Shown: in pieces, positions 45,759 to 58,172 of the stretch
How positions within the stretch are numbered: position 1 is the stretch's first letter
How the letters are laid out: each line of letters opens with the position of its first letter
DNA from: Ziziphus jujuba
Taxonomy: Eukaryota > Streptophyta > Magnoliopsida > Rosales > Rhamnaceae
DNA: 64,000 nt
Assembly: GCF_031755915.1 (NCBI RefSeq)
Contig: NC_083380.1
Span: forward strand, 11,780,001 to 11,844,000
Direction: 5' to 3'
Notes under the pieces: generated by a model
Databases searched by the model: none
What the model was told of the DNA's origin: nothing
Seen by the model: the letters and a program-made list of their open reading frames with translations, nothing else
Translations under genes and position numbers: made by a program

Positions 45759-48700
45759 TCACATCTATTCCAAATAAATAGGTTGTAAATTGGGAAACCA
45801 AAATGAATATTAGTTGAATGGGTGGAAGAAGAACAATCAGAGAGGATGGGAAAGTGATTGTACTGATTATGGTAATTTTTTTAATTGATTACCTATCACT
45901 TTTTTTTTTCCTTTTTTTTTTTTTTTTTTGGGAAGAAGAAGAAGAAGATTCCTTTCACCTTCCTTTTTTTTATTTATTATTTTTCTTGGAGGGTTTATGG
46001 TTAATTACAATGATGATGATAGCAATAATGAAAATCAAACTATTATCATGCATATAAATATTTCACATAAGTTATATCAAAATGATGGGGCGATAGCATG
46101 CGAGCTTTGCTGATACGTTATGACAAATATTTTCAATCTGAAAAGTAAAAACGCTCTTAGATTTTTTGGCAAAACAAATTATAAGCTTTTTACTTTGCAA
46201 AAAAAAGAGAAAAAATAAAAATCTTTCTAATTAGTGTGCTGCTGCTTAATTTGGTTACAGCTTGATTAGGCTTGGCCCCCTAGGAAAATATGAACCTACC
46301 AGTTAATTAATTTGCTTTAATTAAATCTGTTAAAAATATTACTATCATTTCCCATTTTACACAATGTATTATGCATGAATGCTCTAATCATGGTATTTTC
46401 ATTTCATTTTGTATATATGAATTCCATATATAAATATGAAATGAGAAAAAATTATAACATAAAAGAAATGGTTGTCCTTCGACATTTGTAGAAGTATTTG
46501 AAAATGTTATTACAGATATTAAAAAAAGGAAAAATTAAAATAAAATAAAACCTATCACGCAATGGTTAAAAACTTACCCACCAAAAACAAAAATGGGCCT
46601 AAGGATCTGGGGGAGTTTGGGTGAAAAGTAAACGGATAAACCATTAGGCTCAGGAGGAATAAACACGTCTCCCCTCCACTAACATAGGGAAAATGGGCCT
46701 GGCTCATTCTTGGCAGCAATGACGACGCAGGGCCAAGTAGAGTCGCGCATCAAGACAACATAGCACCTAACAACACCTGCAATGTGTCGCCCAATAACAT
46801 TTTGCCACGCTTCCACACGGGCCACGAAGGATAACAACGTGTCATAGTGACCTGGATAACATGCGTGGACACGTGATCCATGTGCTGGCTTAGGAGTGAG
46901 CCACATGTACAACAATGCCATGTTTCAAATGTCTAAGCAACAACACATGTTTAAGTACTATTGAATTTCAATTTTGTATTTGGGTTAGGTTTCGTCTCGG
47001 GTCATTGGAATTTCCTGAAGAGGTGAATTTCTAAAGCTAGGTTTTAAGTTGAATGAATTTAAAAGTTTTTACTAATATTAACGATAAATAAATTTACTTT
47101 TTAATAATTTTTAAATTTTTAAAATATGTTATCTAATATTTTTATTTATATCATTTTGCAGGTGATGAAAAATTTACCTTTGCTATGTTTATTTATTTTT
47201 AGACAATACTTTGCTATTTAGAAAAAATGCTATCATTTTTTTAATTTTGATGGAGAGCAAGATACTTGTAAATTTGTTTTTTTTATTTTTTTATTATAAT
47301 GAAAAATATTTCGAAATTTTGTTTATAAAATCATAATCATGGTTGGCATTAAGAATTAAAGATTATCTTTTAGGTACATTATCCACTAATATTTGTAATT
47401 AAATTGTGTTGGATTAATTTTTATTACTTATTATGGCGTTATATATCCATATATCATTAATTTTATGTTACCACTTGAGTTTTTTTTTTTTTTTTTTTTT
47501 TGAAATGAAAATTTATTACTTAAACAGAAAAAATAATAACATCATTCTGGAAAGCAGAAAAAATAATAAAATCATTCTGGAAAGCATAGGCAAGCTAAAT
47601 AGCCCCTTTTCTATCCAAGACTTAAACTAAAGTAAATGAAAAAATTATTAATTAGAAATTTTTTTAATGTTATAAACTTGACAAAGTCTAACAATAATAT
47701 AAAAAAACACAAAATAAAATACACATGAAATATGCCTCATTGAAACCTTACTAAAGAAATCCAATGGAACAAAACCATAGTGCAGGAAAAAGAGTAAAAT
47801 ATTCATGCATATGATAATATATATGCTAATGGGTCTCGTTAAAATCTTGTAAGGAAAAATCCAATAGTAAAACCTTGAGGAAGGAAAAAGAATATAGTCA
47901 TTATGTTTCTCTCTCCCTCACTATATTTCTTCCCTTTATTGTAGCACTGTGAATATGAATGCTAGGTTGCCTCATTAAAATCTTGCTAGAAAAACTCGGC
48001 AGGACAAAATCTTAATAAAAAAAAAAAAAGAATACAAAATCTTAATTAAAAAAAAAAAAAGAATACAATCACTGGATTCCCTTTGACATACACAACAAGT
48101 ATGTTTGGATGCTTAATTGCCTTGTTAACAATGAAAACTATGTGAGAAAAAAACTTTATTGAAAAAAAAAAGTATAATTTACATATATGTTAAATTGATG
48201 ATTCTTATCCATAATAAATTGCTCATCATGCTATCTTGTTAAAATCTTACCAAAACAATCCAATGGGACAAAGTCTTAGTAAAGGCAAAAAGCATACAAT
48301 ATGCATATAACTAATGTGCATGTTCCCTTATATCGACATAAATATAAACATCATATATAATCTTTAATTCAATACATTTTAAATAAATATTTAACATTCT
48401 TTTAATTATCATTATATTGATGCAGTATTGTCAAAACTTATATATTAAAAATATTTTGAATGTGAGTTTTCCTTCTAAGCAATTCTATCTTTTTCAACAA
48501 AAACTCTAACATATTTTAGACTTACTTTATAATGTCATTTATAGTTGTAATGATAAATTATCCTACAAAAACTTTCATCCTTGTTTGAATATTTACATTG
48601 ATAAAATTTGTAATTAGCAAAGGAAACAATATAATATATTTTAAAATTTCATACAATTATTCCAATTCTTGATTTCTCTTTCTAACGATGGAAAAATTAT

Positions 48701-48833
48701 TTCATCAAACTCTTCACAAGTTACAATATACTGTATCATAGCAATAACAATAAATACAGTTAGGCAAATTAGTTTGTTAACATATTACATTATTTTAGAG
48801 TACTTGTATATATATGTAAAACGTGATGGAGGC
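45759..48833. other. AT-rich spacer with a GC-richer island and diverged repeats
   Basis: No supported gene. 46560-46920 is GC-richer than its surroundings and contains an acacgtgatcc G-box-like site at about 46870. 47480-47501 is a T run followed by two copies of 'atcattctggaaagca', like the antisense 3' end of a retroposed copy. 47733-48300 carries five copies of a diverged motif. Confidence 0.5.
47733..48300 (+). repeat. Five diverged copies of a motif of about 65 bp
   Basis: Near 47733, 47836, 47968, 48117 and 48228: a (t)gcct(c)att-aaaatcttg opening, then an aaaa-tccaatggacaaa-type middle, then aaaccttag-aag, closing with aaaaag(a)gtacaa-like sequence. Spacers of 35-80 bp between copies are unrelated. 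Similar motifs are, from memory, common dispersed repeats in dicot genomes. Not a CRISPR array. Confidence 0.6.
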
Positions 48834-49223
48834 ATTATTGATTCAGATCATGTGTTAATTTTTACGCGACCTGACGAATTCGGAAGATTGTTTGGGCCTA
48901 TTTCTGATGATGAATTGTTAAATGTGTTTGGGCCAAACTGGTCCTCTATCTGTCGCAACATCACCGAGGCTTCTTTCCGTGTATTCAACAAGGATCAGAA
49001 CGGTGTGATTATGAACATAAAAAAATTGGGGATTCACCCCCTTAACAACGGGTTTGAGGAGCCAAATGTAGCCGGGAACAGTACTTCTAAAAGAGGGTTT
49101 GATGAATGTTCTTCTGATCAACCCAATGAATACCAACACAACCATGTCTCGCATCCTTACAATATTTCCAAGAGAATCAAGCTTATGGGACAATATATTA
49201 CCGTTTCTTTTTTAAATGAATAG
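48834..49223 (+). pseudogene. psiTNL3: 3' part of a TNL last exon
   Basis: From IIDSDHV onward the reading follows the C-JID region and tail of TNL1/psiTNL2 (FGPNWSSICRNITEASF, NISKRIKLMG) and ends at TAG. Everything upstream (TIR, NB, LRR) is missing, and the left boundary meets unrelated AT-rich DNA. The downstream flank is the same as for the other TNLs. Its tail agrees with psiTNL2, not TNL1, showing which tail is ancestral. Confidence 0.9.
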
Positions 49224-49238
49224 GTACGTAAATCATTT

Positions 49239-49272
<34 letters not shown>

Positions 49273-50452
49273 TACATTGAAATATATATTATATCTCCAT
49301 ACAAATTATTAATACTTTAGAATCTATCTAAATAAAGGGCACCAGAAATTTAGAGAAAAATCGTTAAGAGGAAAGTTCATATGCAAATGCTTATTTGTAT
49401 CTTTTTTTTTTTAATTTTATGATTTTCTTGATCAAAAAGTGACACTAAGTTGCTCATTTTTTATTAGTAAAATCTTTCAAAAACATTTGTGCATTTAAAA
49501 AGGTATTTTTTTTTTTGGTTTTTTTTTAATTTTTATTTTTTTGAAAAAAAAAAAGCTCTACTGAAAAACAAATATAATACGTGTTGTTTTAATGTTTTTC
49601 TGATTTTATATTAATATCTTACAAGTGTTTGATAAAATGCGTTAAAAAAGGATAGTTTTACTTTTTCCAGGTAATTTTTTTGCGTAATAATCTTCCGAAA
49701 CATTTGATCAGCTGTTTTGGTAGATAACACTAAAAGCTTTGATGGAGGTCGGAGAGAGAGAGAGAGAGAACGCAGTGAGAAGGCTGAAACAGAGGAATAA
49801 AGGGAGATAAGGTTGACCGCCCGGCAACCGCAGAGCTCTTAGTTTGTTATACAAGGGAGTAGAAAGGAGGGAAGAGAAACAGTCAAGGTCTAATGGTCTA
49901 CAAATGCATTTTTTTTTTTCAATTATTTTTTTTGGGAATTAAACTCTTAAATATTTTTGGACTTTTTTTTTTTTTTTATAGTTTAAATATTTTTGAGCGT
50001 TGTTACTTTTTTTTTTTTAAATTTTTGGGAGAATTTGCACATTGTTACTACATTACATAACCACTGACATCGCTCCCAAAGTATTCTGTATCCGTTTGTC
50101 ACTTTAATTTACTCATACATCAATCCATGAAAAATAACTTTTTATCTGAGAGAATGAAAAAAAAAAAAAAAAAACACAAAACAAATTTAATTGTTAAAAT
50201 ACGTCATTAAAATTAATTTGTAAAATTATCGCTTATTAAAATTTTATATTTTTTAAATTAATGTTATTGAAAAAAAATAATCAATAAAGAAAAAACTTTC
50301 CCCATTTCTCCTGAAGCAATTTTCCTATTTTCGTTAATCTATTCATTTGTCACTCAAAGTTTATTTCTAAATATTTTTTTTTTTTTAAACTCATGTCTTT
50401 TTTTTTTTTTTTTTTACTTATGCTTTTCCGCATTGAATTCAAGGCCGCGCCG
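49224..50452. other. TNL 3' flank, copy 3
   Basis: (AT)n tract, T-rich DNA, (GA)n near 49753, the gttgaccgcccggcaaccg block near 49812 and the single T-rich core near 50310, in the same order as copies 1 and 2. No gene. Confidence 0.75.

Positions 50453-50492
<40 letters not shown>
50453..50492 (+). repeat. Homopolymer C(40)
   Basis: Uninterrupted C run after aaggccgcgccg. It is followed by the same tagtttgatgca stretch and ATM last exon as the C(37) run at 20524. Confidence 0.95.
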
Positions 50493-50553
50493 TTTAGTTT
50501 GATGCAGAAGAAAATTGGTGTCTGATGCAAAACAAAATTGGAGCTGTGCACAG

Positions 50554-50631
50554 ATTCAACAACTGATACAAGATACGATTGATCCTAAGCGTCTATGCGA
50601 TATGTTCCCTGGATGGGGAGCTTGGATGTAA
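50554..50631 (+). pseudogene. ATM: psiATM-3 unit: isolated FATC last exon
   Basis: 26 codons ending MFPGWGAWM and TAA. Compared with the copy at 20622 it has A-to-T, E-to-K and H-to-D changes, so it is drifting without constraint. It lacks the preceding exon. Confidence 0.88.
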
Positions 50632-51458
50632 TTGATTTGCTTCGCGCTTATAGTTTCATGAGCAACAATCATTTGTACAGTCGGCTTTTTGCTCTTTTTT
50701 TTCTTTTTTATGTAAATTGACATAAATATTCTTATAGCTCAAAACTGTTGTACATGTATATAAATTGTATATATAACAATGTATATCTTGATCACGGGTT
50801 CGATTTTCAATAAGCTCGCAAATGTAGAACAGCGGTTTACCTAGTAAGGCTTGAATATCAGCCAGAGTTTAGCATTAGTTGCTGGGCATGGTATGGTGTG
50901 TGTGGAGGTGGGATTGGGTTAGGACATCAACACCTGATCAATACCATTCATGAAACTTTTTTAACCAGACACAAAAAATGTTTGTTTCAAAATTACCTTT
51001 TTTTAAAAAAATAAATAAATAAAATTTGGGTTGTTTCGTTATTACGCTGTGTGGGTTGAACTGTTGAAACGGAAGCTCAACATTGGCTAGTTTTTGTTTA
51101 GGTTTTTAGGTAATCAAATATATTTTCATATTTGTCTTTCTTGACGTCCAATAGAAAAAGTTTTTTGTTTAGGTTTCGTTATTACGATGTGTGGGTTGTT
51201 TAGGTTTTTATGTAATTGTGAAGGATGTAAAAGTTTTTGCTGCATAAATGTGCTTTTTTTCTTTTTTGTTTATACTTTTTGTGGGTGTCTTGAATCATCA
51301 CGACTTTAATCCAAAGCAAAGATGAACTGAGCTAATATATGACTTCAATTTACTTTTCATATAATTTTAATACTTCCTGTCCCCTTTCTTTTGCTTTGAT
51401 TTTATATCATTTAGTTTGCATTGTTAAAATAAAATGTCTTCTTTTTGTCTCCTTGTAG
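50632..51458. other. ATM 3' flank joined to an ATM mid-gene intron
   Basis: Same composition and internal joint (about 51160) as 20700-21525, so the joint was inherited by both units. Confidence 0.75.
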
Positions 51459-54400
51459 TTCATCTGATCTTATAATGTTTAATTCAATTGATTCCTTAAA
51501 TTTATTATCAGCCGAGGCGATTTCACTGGATAAGTCTACTCTGTGGATGACACATGGTCAAACTTTAGAGGCGTGGATTTGTCCACTTTCCTACTTGCTA
51601 TGTGGCTACTGCAGTGATGCGATTCTAAGGTATTCTTTTTTATTTTTGCTTTGAGAGTTTATAAATTCTTATATGTTCCATTGAGATTTCAATATAGTTG
51701 CATTTGGTTAAATGAATTAATTAGATTGACTTTCTGCTTTCAGATTATGTCAGGATATTGTATTATTAAAAGCTGAAGTTGCTGAGCTCCTATTCCCAAG
51801 TATTTTCGTTAATCTGGCTGGAAGGAGGGATATAGATATTGATCTTCAGAGTTTGATCTCTTAACAGGTTGATATTTGGAGCTATTTCGGTCTTCTACTA
51901 AATTTTTAAACATAGTACTCTGTAAAGTATTAAATGCATCTCTGAGATTTCCCACATGAGAGGAGGAATTAAAATTTAGAATAGATGAAACTTCTAGGTA
52001 ATCAGGAATGCAGGCAAATTAGGGTGTAATGAGCTGAGTGAGCTGAATACTAGAATTCTTGCTCTAACAAAAGTTTGGAATATCTTGTTCAAGATTGTCC
52101 CAGCTCGAGTTTAGCTTGGCTCAACCTGTTGAAACATTTAATTCCTTAATTTTATTTACACCACTAAATTCTATATGCTTTTGATTTGTTTTATTATAGT
52201 TTTTTATTTATATATAAATGAAGTCACATTGTTTTGTATGATTAGTGGGTATTAGATTAAAGTATTCTTTATAAGCTAGTATTGAGCTATACTGCAAGGG
52301 TCTGGAAGAGGAAGAAAATTCAAAATATGAATTAAGAGTTCTTATCTTTTTAGCATGCAGCTTTTAGAGAGTTAGAAAGTTGACAATATGGTTGTCATTT
52401 GGTGGTTGGTTTTGACTATTATGCAACATTCAGAACTTTAAGAAAGATAGGTTCCTTTTTGTTTAACTCTCTGTCTCATGAGAAATTAAATTCCATGTTA
52501 GTTAGGCCTCATGGGTTCTTTTATCTGTCATATGGTACTTATATTTTCCTTTTTCCTTTTTCCTTTAACATAACATAACTTTAATTTAATAATTGATTTC
52601 GTCCAATATGTTATGTATCAGATAATAATTGTTTCAGTATGACTTACTCTTAGTTTGGTTAGATGTTTCATTACAATTATGTGAAACTTTGATGCTAAAG
52701 TTTGAATTCTTGTGCTCTTTTGGATGTGAAAAGTTGATCTTTTTTGTCTATTTATATGCAGATGGAGAATCATATATTCACAGAGTCTAACATGTTAGTA
52801 AAATCAATTCATGTTTTTCTTAATGCCCTTAATGAACTTCGTTTATGTCATATAATGGAAAGATCTTCTTTTCTTCCATCAAAGCGAGAAAGTTCTAAGG
52901 TAATTGTGTGCAGATCATTCATATAGTTGTTCTGTATCATGGTTTTTGAGTTTTCATGTTGTCACAGCTTCTAATTGAAAAATATGTATATATATATTTT
53001 TCTTCTTGTGCCAAGTCTTCTACTTATGGCTCTAAAATCCATTCTACTTCTGGAAAGGCTAGATACTCAGCATCGACTGGAAATTCAATGTTAACTGCGT
53101 TATGGAACAAGGTTATTTTTTCATGCACTTTTGATCACAAAATCACAGTGCTTTGCTCTTTGAAATCTTTAACCTAAAAACTTGGGTTCAGTTAAGTTTA
53201 AGGCCTTAATAAGTTCATGGTGTTTATCATGGTTCTTATAGTCTGATACGTGTTGTTTTATTTATTTGTTATTTCTTGGTCATATTTTTTTGGTCTTTGG
53301 TTGGAGAGAAATAGCAGCGGGTTTTGATGGAGAAGAAATTCTCTTATGGAATTGAAAGCTAGATTTTTGTGAGCCCAACACAAAGAAAAGTCCCTTGTTC
53401 TTATATTTTTATTTTTTTTTTGGTTTTCTTTACACTATTTATTTTCATGCACGTTGTCTACATGTATTATATTCAAAGTGCGTTTCTTTATAAATTTAGA
53501 ACTTGTGACTGGTAATAGCATTTTGTTGATTCCTTGCTCTATTGCTTACAGTTATTTATGTTTCCAGGTTTATTGGCTTTCCATTGATTATCTTGTTGTT
53601 GCGATGTCAGCGGTTGTGAGTTGCGTAGTGTTGACCTAATTTGCTATTTTCATGATCATCTTTTGATAGTTGTGTATGGCATTTCCTTTTGACTTGGATT
53701 TTTATGCTTTATAGGTTTGTGGCTTGTACTTCATTGCTGTTATGTATGTAGAGCATTGGTGTGATGAGAATTTCAAGAGCCTCACACTAGGGAGTCCAGA
53801 TTTCTCTCACATTGAAATGGTTAGTTGTTATTTTCTTTGGGCATCTCTTGATTATAGAATTTTGATGCCAGCAGACAGATAACATTTTTGACTATTTTTA
53901 TTTTAAATTTCCAGTTACCTCATCACATTGAAATACTTGTGTCGGCAGTTACTCATATAAATGAACCTGACAGCTTGTATGGAATTATCCAGTTGCATAA
54001 GGTAAGTAAATATTTAAATTTGTTTCACCTTTTGTTAGTAGATAAACTCATCCCTAGACCCCACTCCCTTGAATTGGTTATGTTAATTAAATATCTTGAA
54101 GCATAAGCAGGTTATGGATCAGTTGATTATATATTGTTCTCCATCTAGTTAGATTTTCGTAGAAACAACCCTGTATTGGCAATCCACATTGCCACTAGAA
54201 GTTCAATATGTTTTAACCATTGTCGAGCAAGAAAATAAAAAAGTGCAAACCTGAACTAGGGATATTCCTCCAACACGTCAAACCCTCAAGCCACGTCATT
54301 AGCTATTTTTCACAAAATATGGTCATTATGCTTGTTCCATATATTTAGTATAGCTTTTGGGATCCTGTATTATTATTAGTTTTTTCTTTTGTGTTTATGG

Positions 54401-55177
54401 TATTGAAGTTGACTTCCCAAGCAATCACCTTTGAGCATGAGGGAAACCGGGAAAAGGCTCTTGCGTATTATGACTTGCAAGTACATTCAGCTGCCTTGGT
54501 ACAGATGGACTATGATTCCAAAAGTTCACCCATGAAACAGGATCCTCCATGTTTATCCAGTACCACAGTGGAAGAACGGAAGAACAAATGAGGCAGAGAA
54601 GCCCTTATAAAGGTCTGATTAGATCCTTGCAACGAATAGGTTGTATGCACATCCTAGATTTGTATTGCCAAATACTGACCTCACGGAAGGGTCAGTTTCA
54701 GCATGATCTGGAGTTTTCTGAGTTGCAGGTTTGTTATATTAATTTTTCTGTCTCATAATAGATGCATGATTATCAACATTTCCATTTTCCTTCTGGGTTT
54801 GACAAGTTTCTGATTTTTTTATGTTCTTCATACTATTTTTTTTTTATTGTTTTGGTCTATTTGCAGTATGAGGCTGCTTGGCATGCGGGAAAGTGGGATT
54901 TTTCCTGACTTTATGTTGGAGATAACTCTCCAAGTTTGCATGTTAATTATGATCGGTTCAATGAAAATTTGCACAGGTAATATAGTTCATTGTTTAGACT
55001 TGTTTTCTTATTTCAGTTTGTAAATTTTGCATCTCTTTTTTTCTTACTCTTAATGAATGTAGATTATGGGGCTTCGTGAAGTAGCTTCGCCTGGATATAA
55101 ATGTGTTTATGCAAGAGATATTTCTTTCATTTTTGTTTCTAAATGCTTTTTATTCTATTTTCATTATATAGTCCTTC

Positions 55178-55324
55178 TCATATGCGGGTACCTGCAAGTT
55201 TTTATGGTGCAGCTGCACATTCCACCAGATCTTTTTGGGATGTGTAATTCAGAGTTATACATCCCACTAGATGTGGTGGGACTTGTATCCGCACCATAAA
55301 AACTTGCAGCTACCTGCATCTGAG
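55178..55324. mobile_element. Fold-back MITE in a psiATM-3 intron
   Basis: Two arms of about 65 bp are inverted copies. The left opens ctcatatgcgggtacctgca and contains agtttttatggtgc. The right contains gcaccataaaaact and ends gcagctacctgcatctgag. The loop is short (about 15 bp) and there is no coding content. The superfamily is unresolved because the target duplication is unclear. Confidence 0.75.
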
Positions 55325-56810
55325 GTTTATTCTGTTTCATCATACTTTATTTGTGAAAGATGTCTGCTGTTTGTGGGTGTAAAATTCCAGGCCTTTTCCC
55401 AAGTCTGATAAGAAATTTTTCAATAAATAATTTTTTATGCTGGGTTAAATGTAAAATGTTGGTAATATAATATAAACAGAAGCTTTCTAGTAAGGATTAT
55501 TAAACTGGCAGAACTTTATAAGTATCTCTATGCATCCCTTGATAAGTGAAGAACAACTTAAGTTTTATTTTTTTATCTTTCCAAATGTATCTAACATGAC
55601 ATTTGTTTCTACTTGTTGGAAATGCAGTTGTTTGAGGGCACTGAAAGAAGGAGATTTTGATGATTTTCATAGAACATTAAAAGATACAAAACAGGTATTT
55701 TTGTACTGCTTGTCTCTTTTTTAGGATGTTGTACTATGTGTAACTGTGCTTATATCTTAATATATATTTTAGGAACTTGTATGGTCTGTTTCTCGTGCAA
55801 GTGAGGAGAGTACTGAACACATCTACTCAGCCATAATTAAACTCCAGGTACTTGATTGCCATGCCTATGGCTTAAATTTTTAAGAATGCATTGCTTATGA
55901 CTCATGAGGCAAGAGGATTTCAAGAATCTGGTCCAAATCCTAATTTATTTTCCTCAAAGATATTATATTGTAGATTTTCAAATTTGTTGAAGTGTGCATT
56001 GTGTTAGCTTGATGTACATAGTTGGTTCCACATCCTAACGAACTTAAACTTTTCATACTCAGATTATCCATATGTTTTCTGTTTGATCTTGGTATCTCCC
56101 ATCTTTGGCAGTTTATTCTTCTGTCCATGTAAGGTTCACTTTGTTTCTGGTCATTGGACAGGACTACATCTGAGGGGAGTGCTTAAGTGTGTATTGTGTT
56201 AGCTTTTTAAACTATGTGAAAGGAGAGTGCTAACAGTTTAAGGGATTTGGAATTAATTATGGCAACTTAACAAAAAATATGTTTCATGCTTTTGTTTAGA
56301 TGGTTGGTAGATTTTAACCAATCTTAGTAGTCTTAGGACATCAAGATGCATGTTTGTCATGTAAATTAGATGTGTAAATGTATACGGACAACAAAATTAT
56401 TTTGGAAACTAGAAAATTTCATCCCAATAAAATTGTCTGCTTTCTTACCGCTTGGCGAAAAGATATATGTTTCAGTTTTTCCTTTTAATTTTCTGCTGTA
56501 TCACATGCAGATCCTTTATCATCTTGGCATAGCTTGGGATTTACGATGGATAAAATCTCTTTGTGATGGGAAAAAATTCCACCAGAATAAGCCAAAAGTG
56601 ATTTCTGAACCAGCAATCCCTACCGTAGACCAGGTGTTTTAAGTAAATCAAACTCTTTTTATGATAAATGATTAGTCATTTATGTTTTAGTTATGTAGGT
56701 CTCTTATGGCTACTTTTTTTTATATTTTATTTTTATTATTATTATTATTTTTTTCCAAAAACATATTTGACAAGCTCTTATATAGATATAGATATGTGTA
56801 ATAAATCTCA

Positions 56811-56838
56811 GGTGTGGATACACATCCCACCACATTTT
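56811..56838 (+). mobile_element. Fragment related to the fold-back MITE
   Basis: ggtgtggatacacatcccac followed by cacat matches the inverse of the right arm of the 55.2-kb element (ggtgcggatacaagtcccac, then cacat). It runs into poly-T, so only one arm tip is left. Confidence 0.5.
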
Positions 56839-58135
56839 TTTTTTTTTTTTGTGTGTGTGTGTGTGTTTTTCTATATGTTATAAGCTATATGGTATGGCAT
56901 GGTCATTTAGTCAAAATATTCTCTTCATATGAGTATAAAGCCTAATAAAATAGATACTTATATGATCTCTAACATGTTTTTGAGTGCCGCTTAATACAGA
57001 CTGGAGTTCTATTTTGAATCGAGCACAGCTACATATTAGAACCATTCATAGCATTCAGGCGAGTTCTGCTTCAGATCTTAAGTTGCAAGGACTCTACAAT
57101 GCGACATCTTTTGCAATCTGCATCTACTCTCCGTAAGGTATTATTGACTTTTCATTACTAGGGAAACGCTGCTTAAGACCAACTCCTGATAAATATGCTT
57201 GTCTTTGTTTCACAGGGCTGTAGATATTCTCAAGCAGCTGCTGTTTTGCATGAGCTCAAGTTCCTTTGTGTTGAATCAGGAGAACAATCTTCAGACCTGT
57301 ATTGCCTTGGAAGGGTATAAATTTCTATATTCTTTATATATTTATTGGAAGAGTTTTTTCATTTTTTGTCTGAATATGGTTGTTATGGTTTTGTGCTCTT
57401 ATTTGTTTTTCTTAACCCTGCACGTTTCTTTTTTCTTTAAAAAGAGACCCTGCATGTTTAGTTGCATATGAATTCCCTAGCTTTAGTGATGTGTTGGAAC
57501 TTATCTGGACTTTTTTGATACTTATCTTCCCATACTTACAGACAAACAATATTCAATAACTTTCCATAATTGGGTATCATATACATTTGTTCCATGTGAT
57601 TCTTAAATAGTTTCAGTTGGAAATTTGAGATGTGTCCATTCTTAGGACTTACACAATTTTGAATGTTCGTGGTTTCTAAGACTCTAATGTTATTTTTCAT
57701 TGTGTACGAGCTATGCAATTATCCTTGTCGCTTTCGGTTTTTTCATTGTGCCCCCGCCTTGTCCAGGTGTAGACTTTTGATATTAAAGCTTCAATCTTTG
57801 ACTCCAATGTCATTTTTCATTGCATATGAGTGATGCAATTATCCTTTTTGCTTCTCGTTTTTTCATTGTTTGCTCCCCCTGCTTGAAGCTTCACCATTTT
57901 CTAGTGGAAATAAATCTTACTATTATATTTGAGGATGCCAAAACCTTCTCCCTTTAAAGTCCTCTTTTCTTATTATGTGGATGTCATCGTTTCTTATGGT
58001 GTTTTACTTGTTGAACTGAAAATGGGGGCCTTTCTGGCGTGTTTGAGGACTATTCCTGTGGAACCTGCTTTATTTTTATTTATTTATTTATTTATTTTCT
58101 GGTTCACATACTTTTATTGCATAATCATATATGCG

Positions 58136-58172
<37 letters not shown>

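Noticed and set aside
46679..46921. Minus-strand frame of 80 codons in the GC-richer island
   Set aside because: No recognisable domain, no splice or promoter support; composition alone explains the lack of stops.
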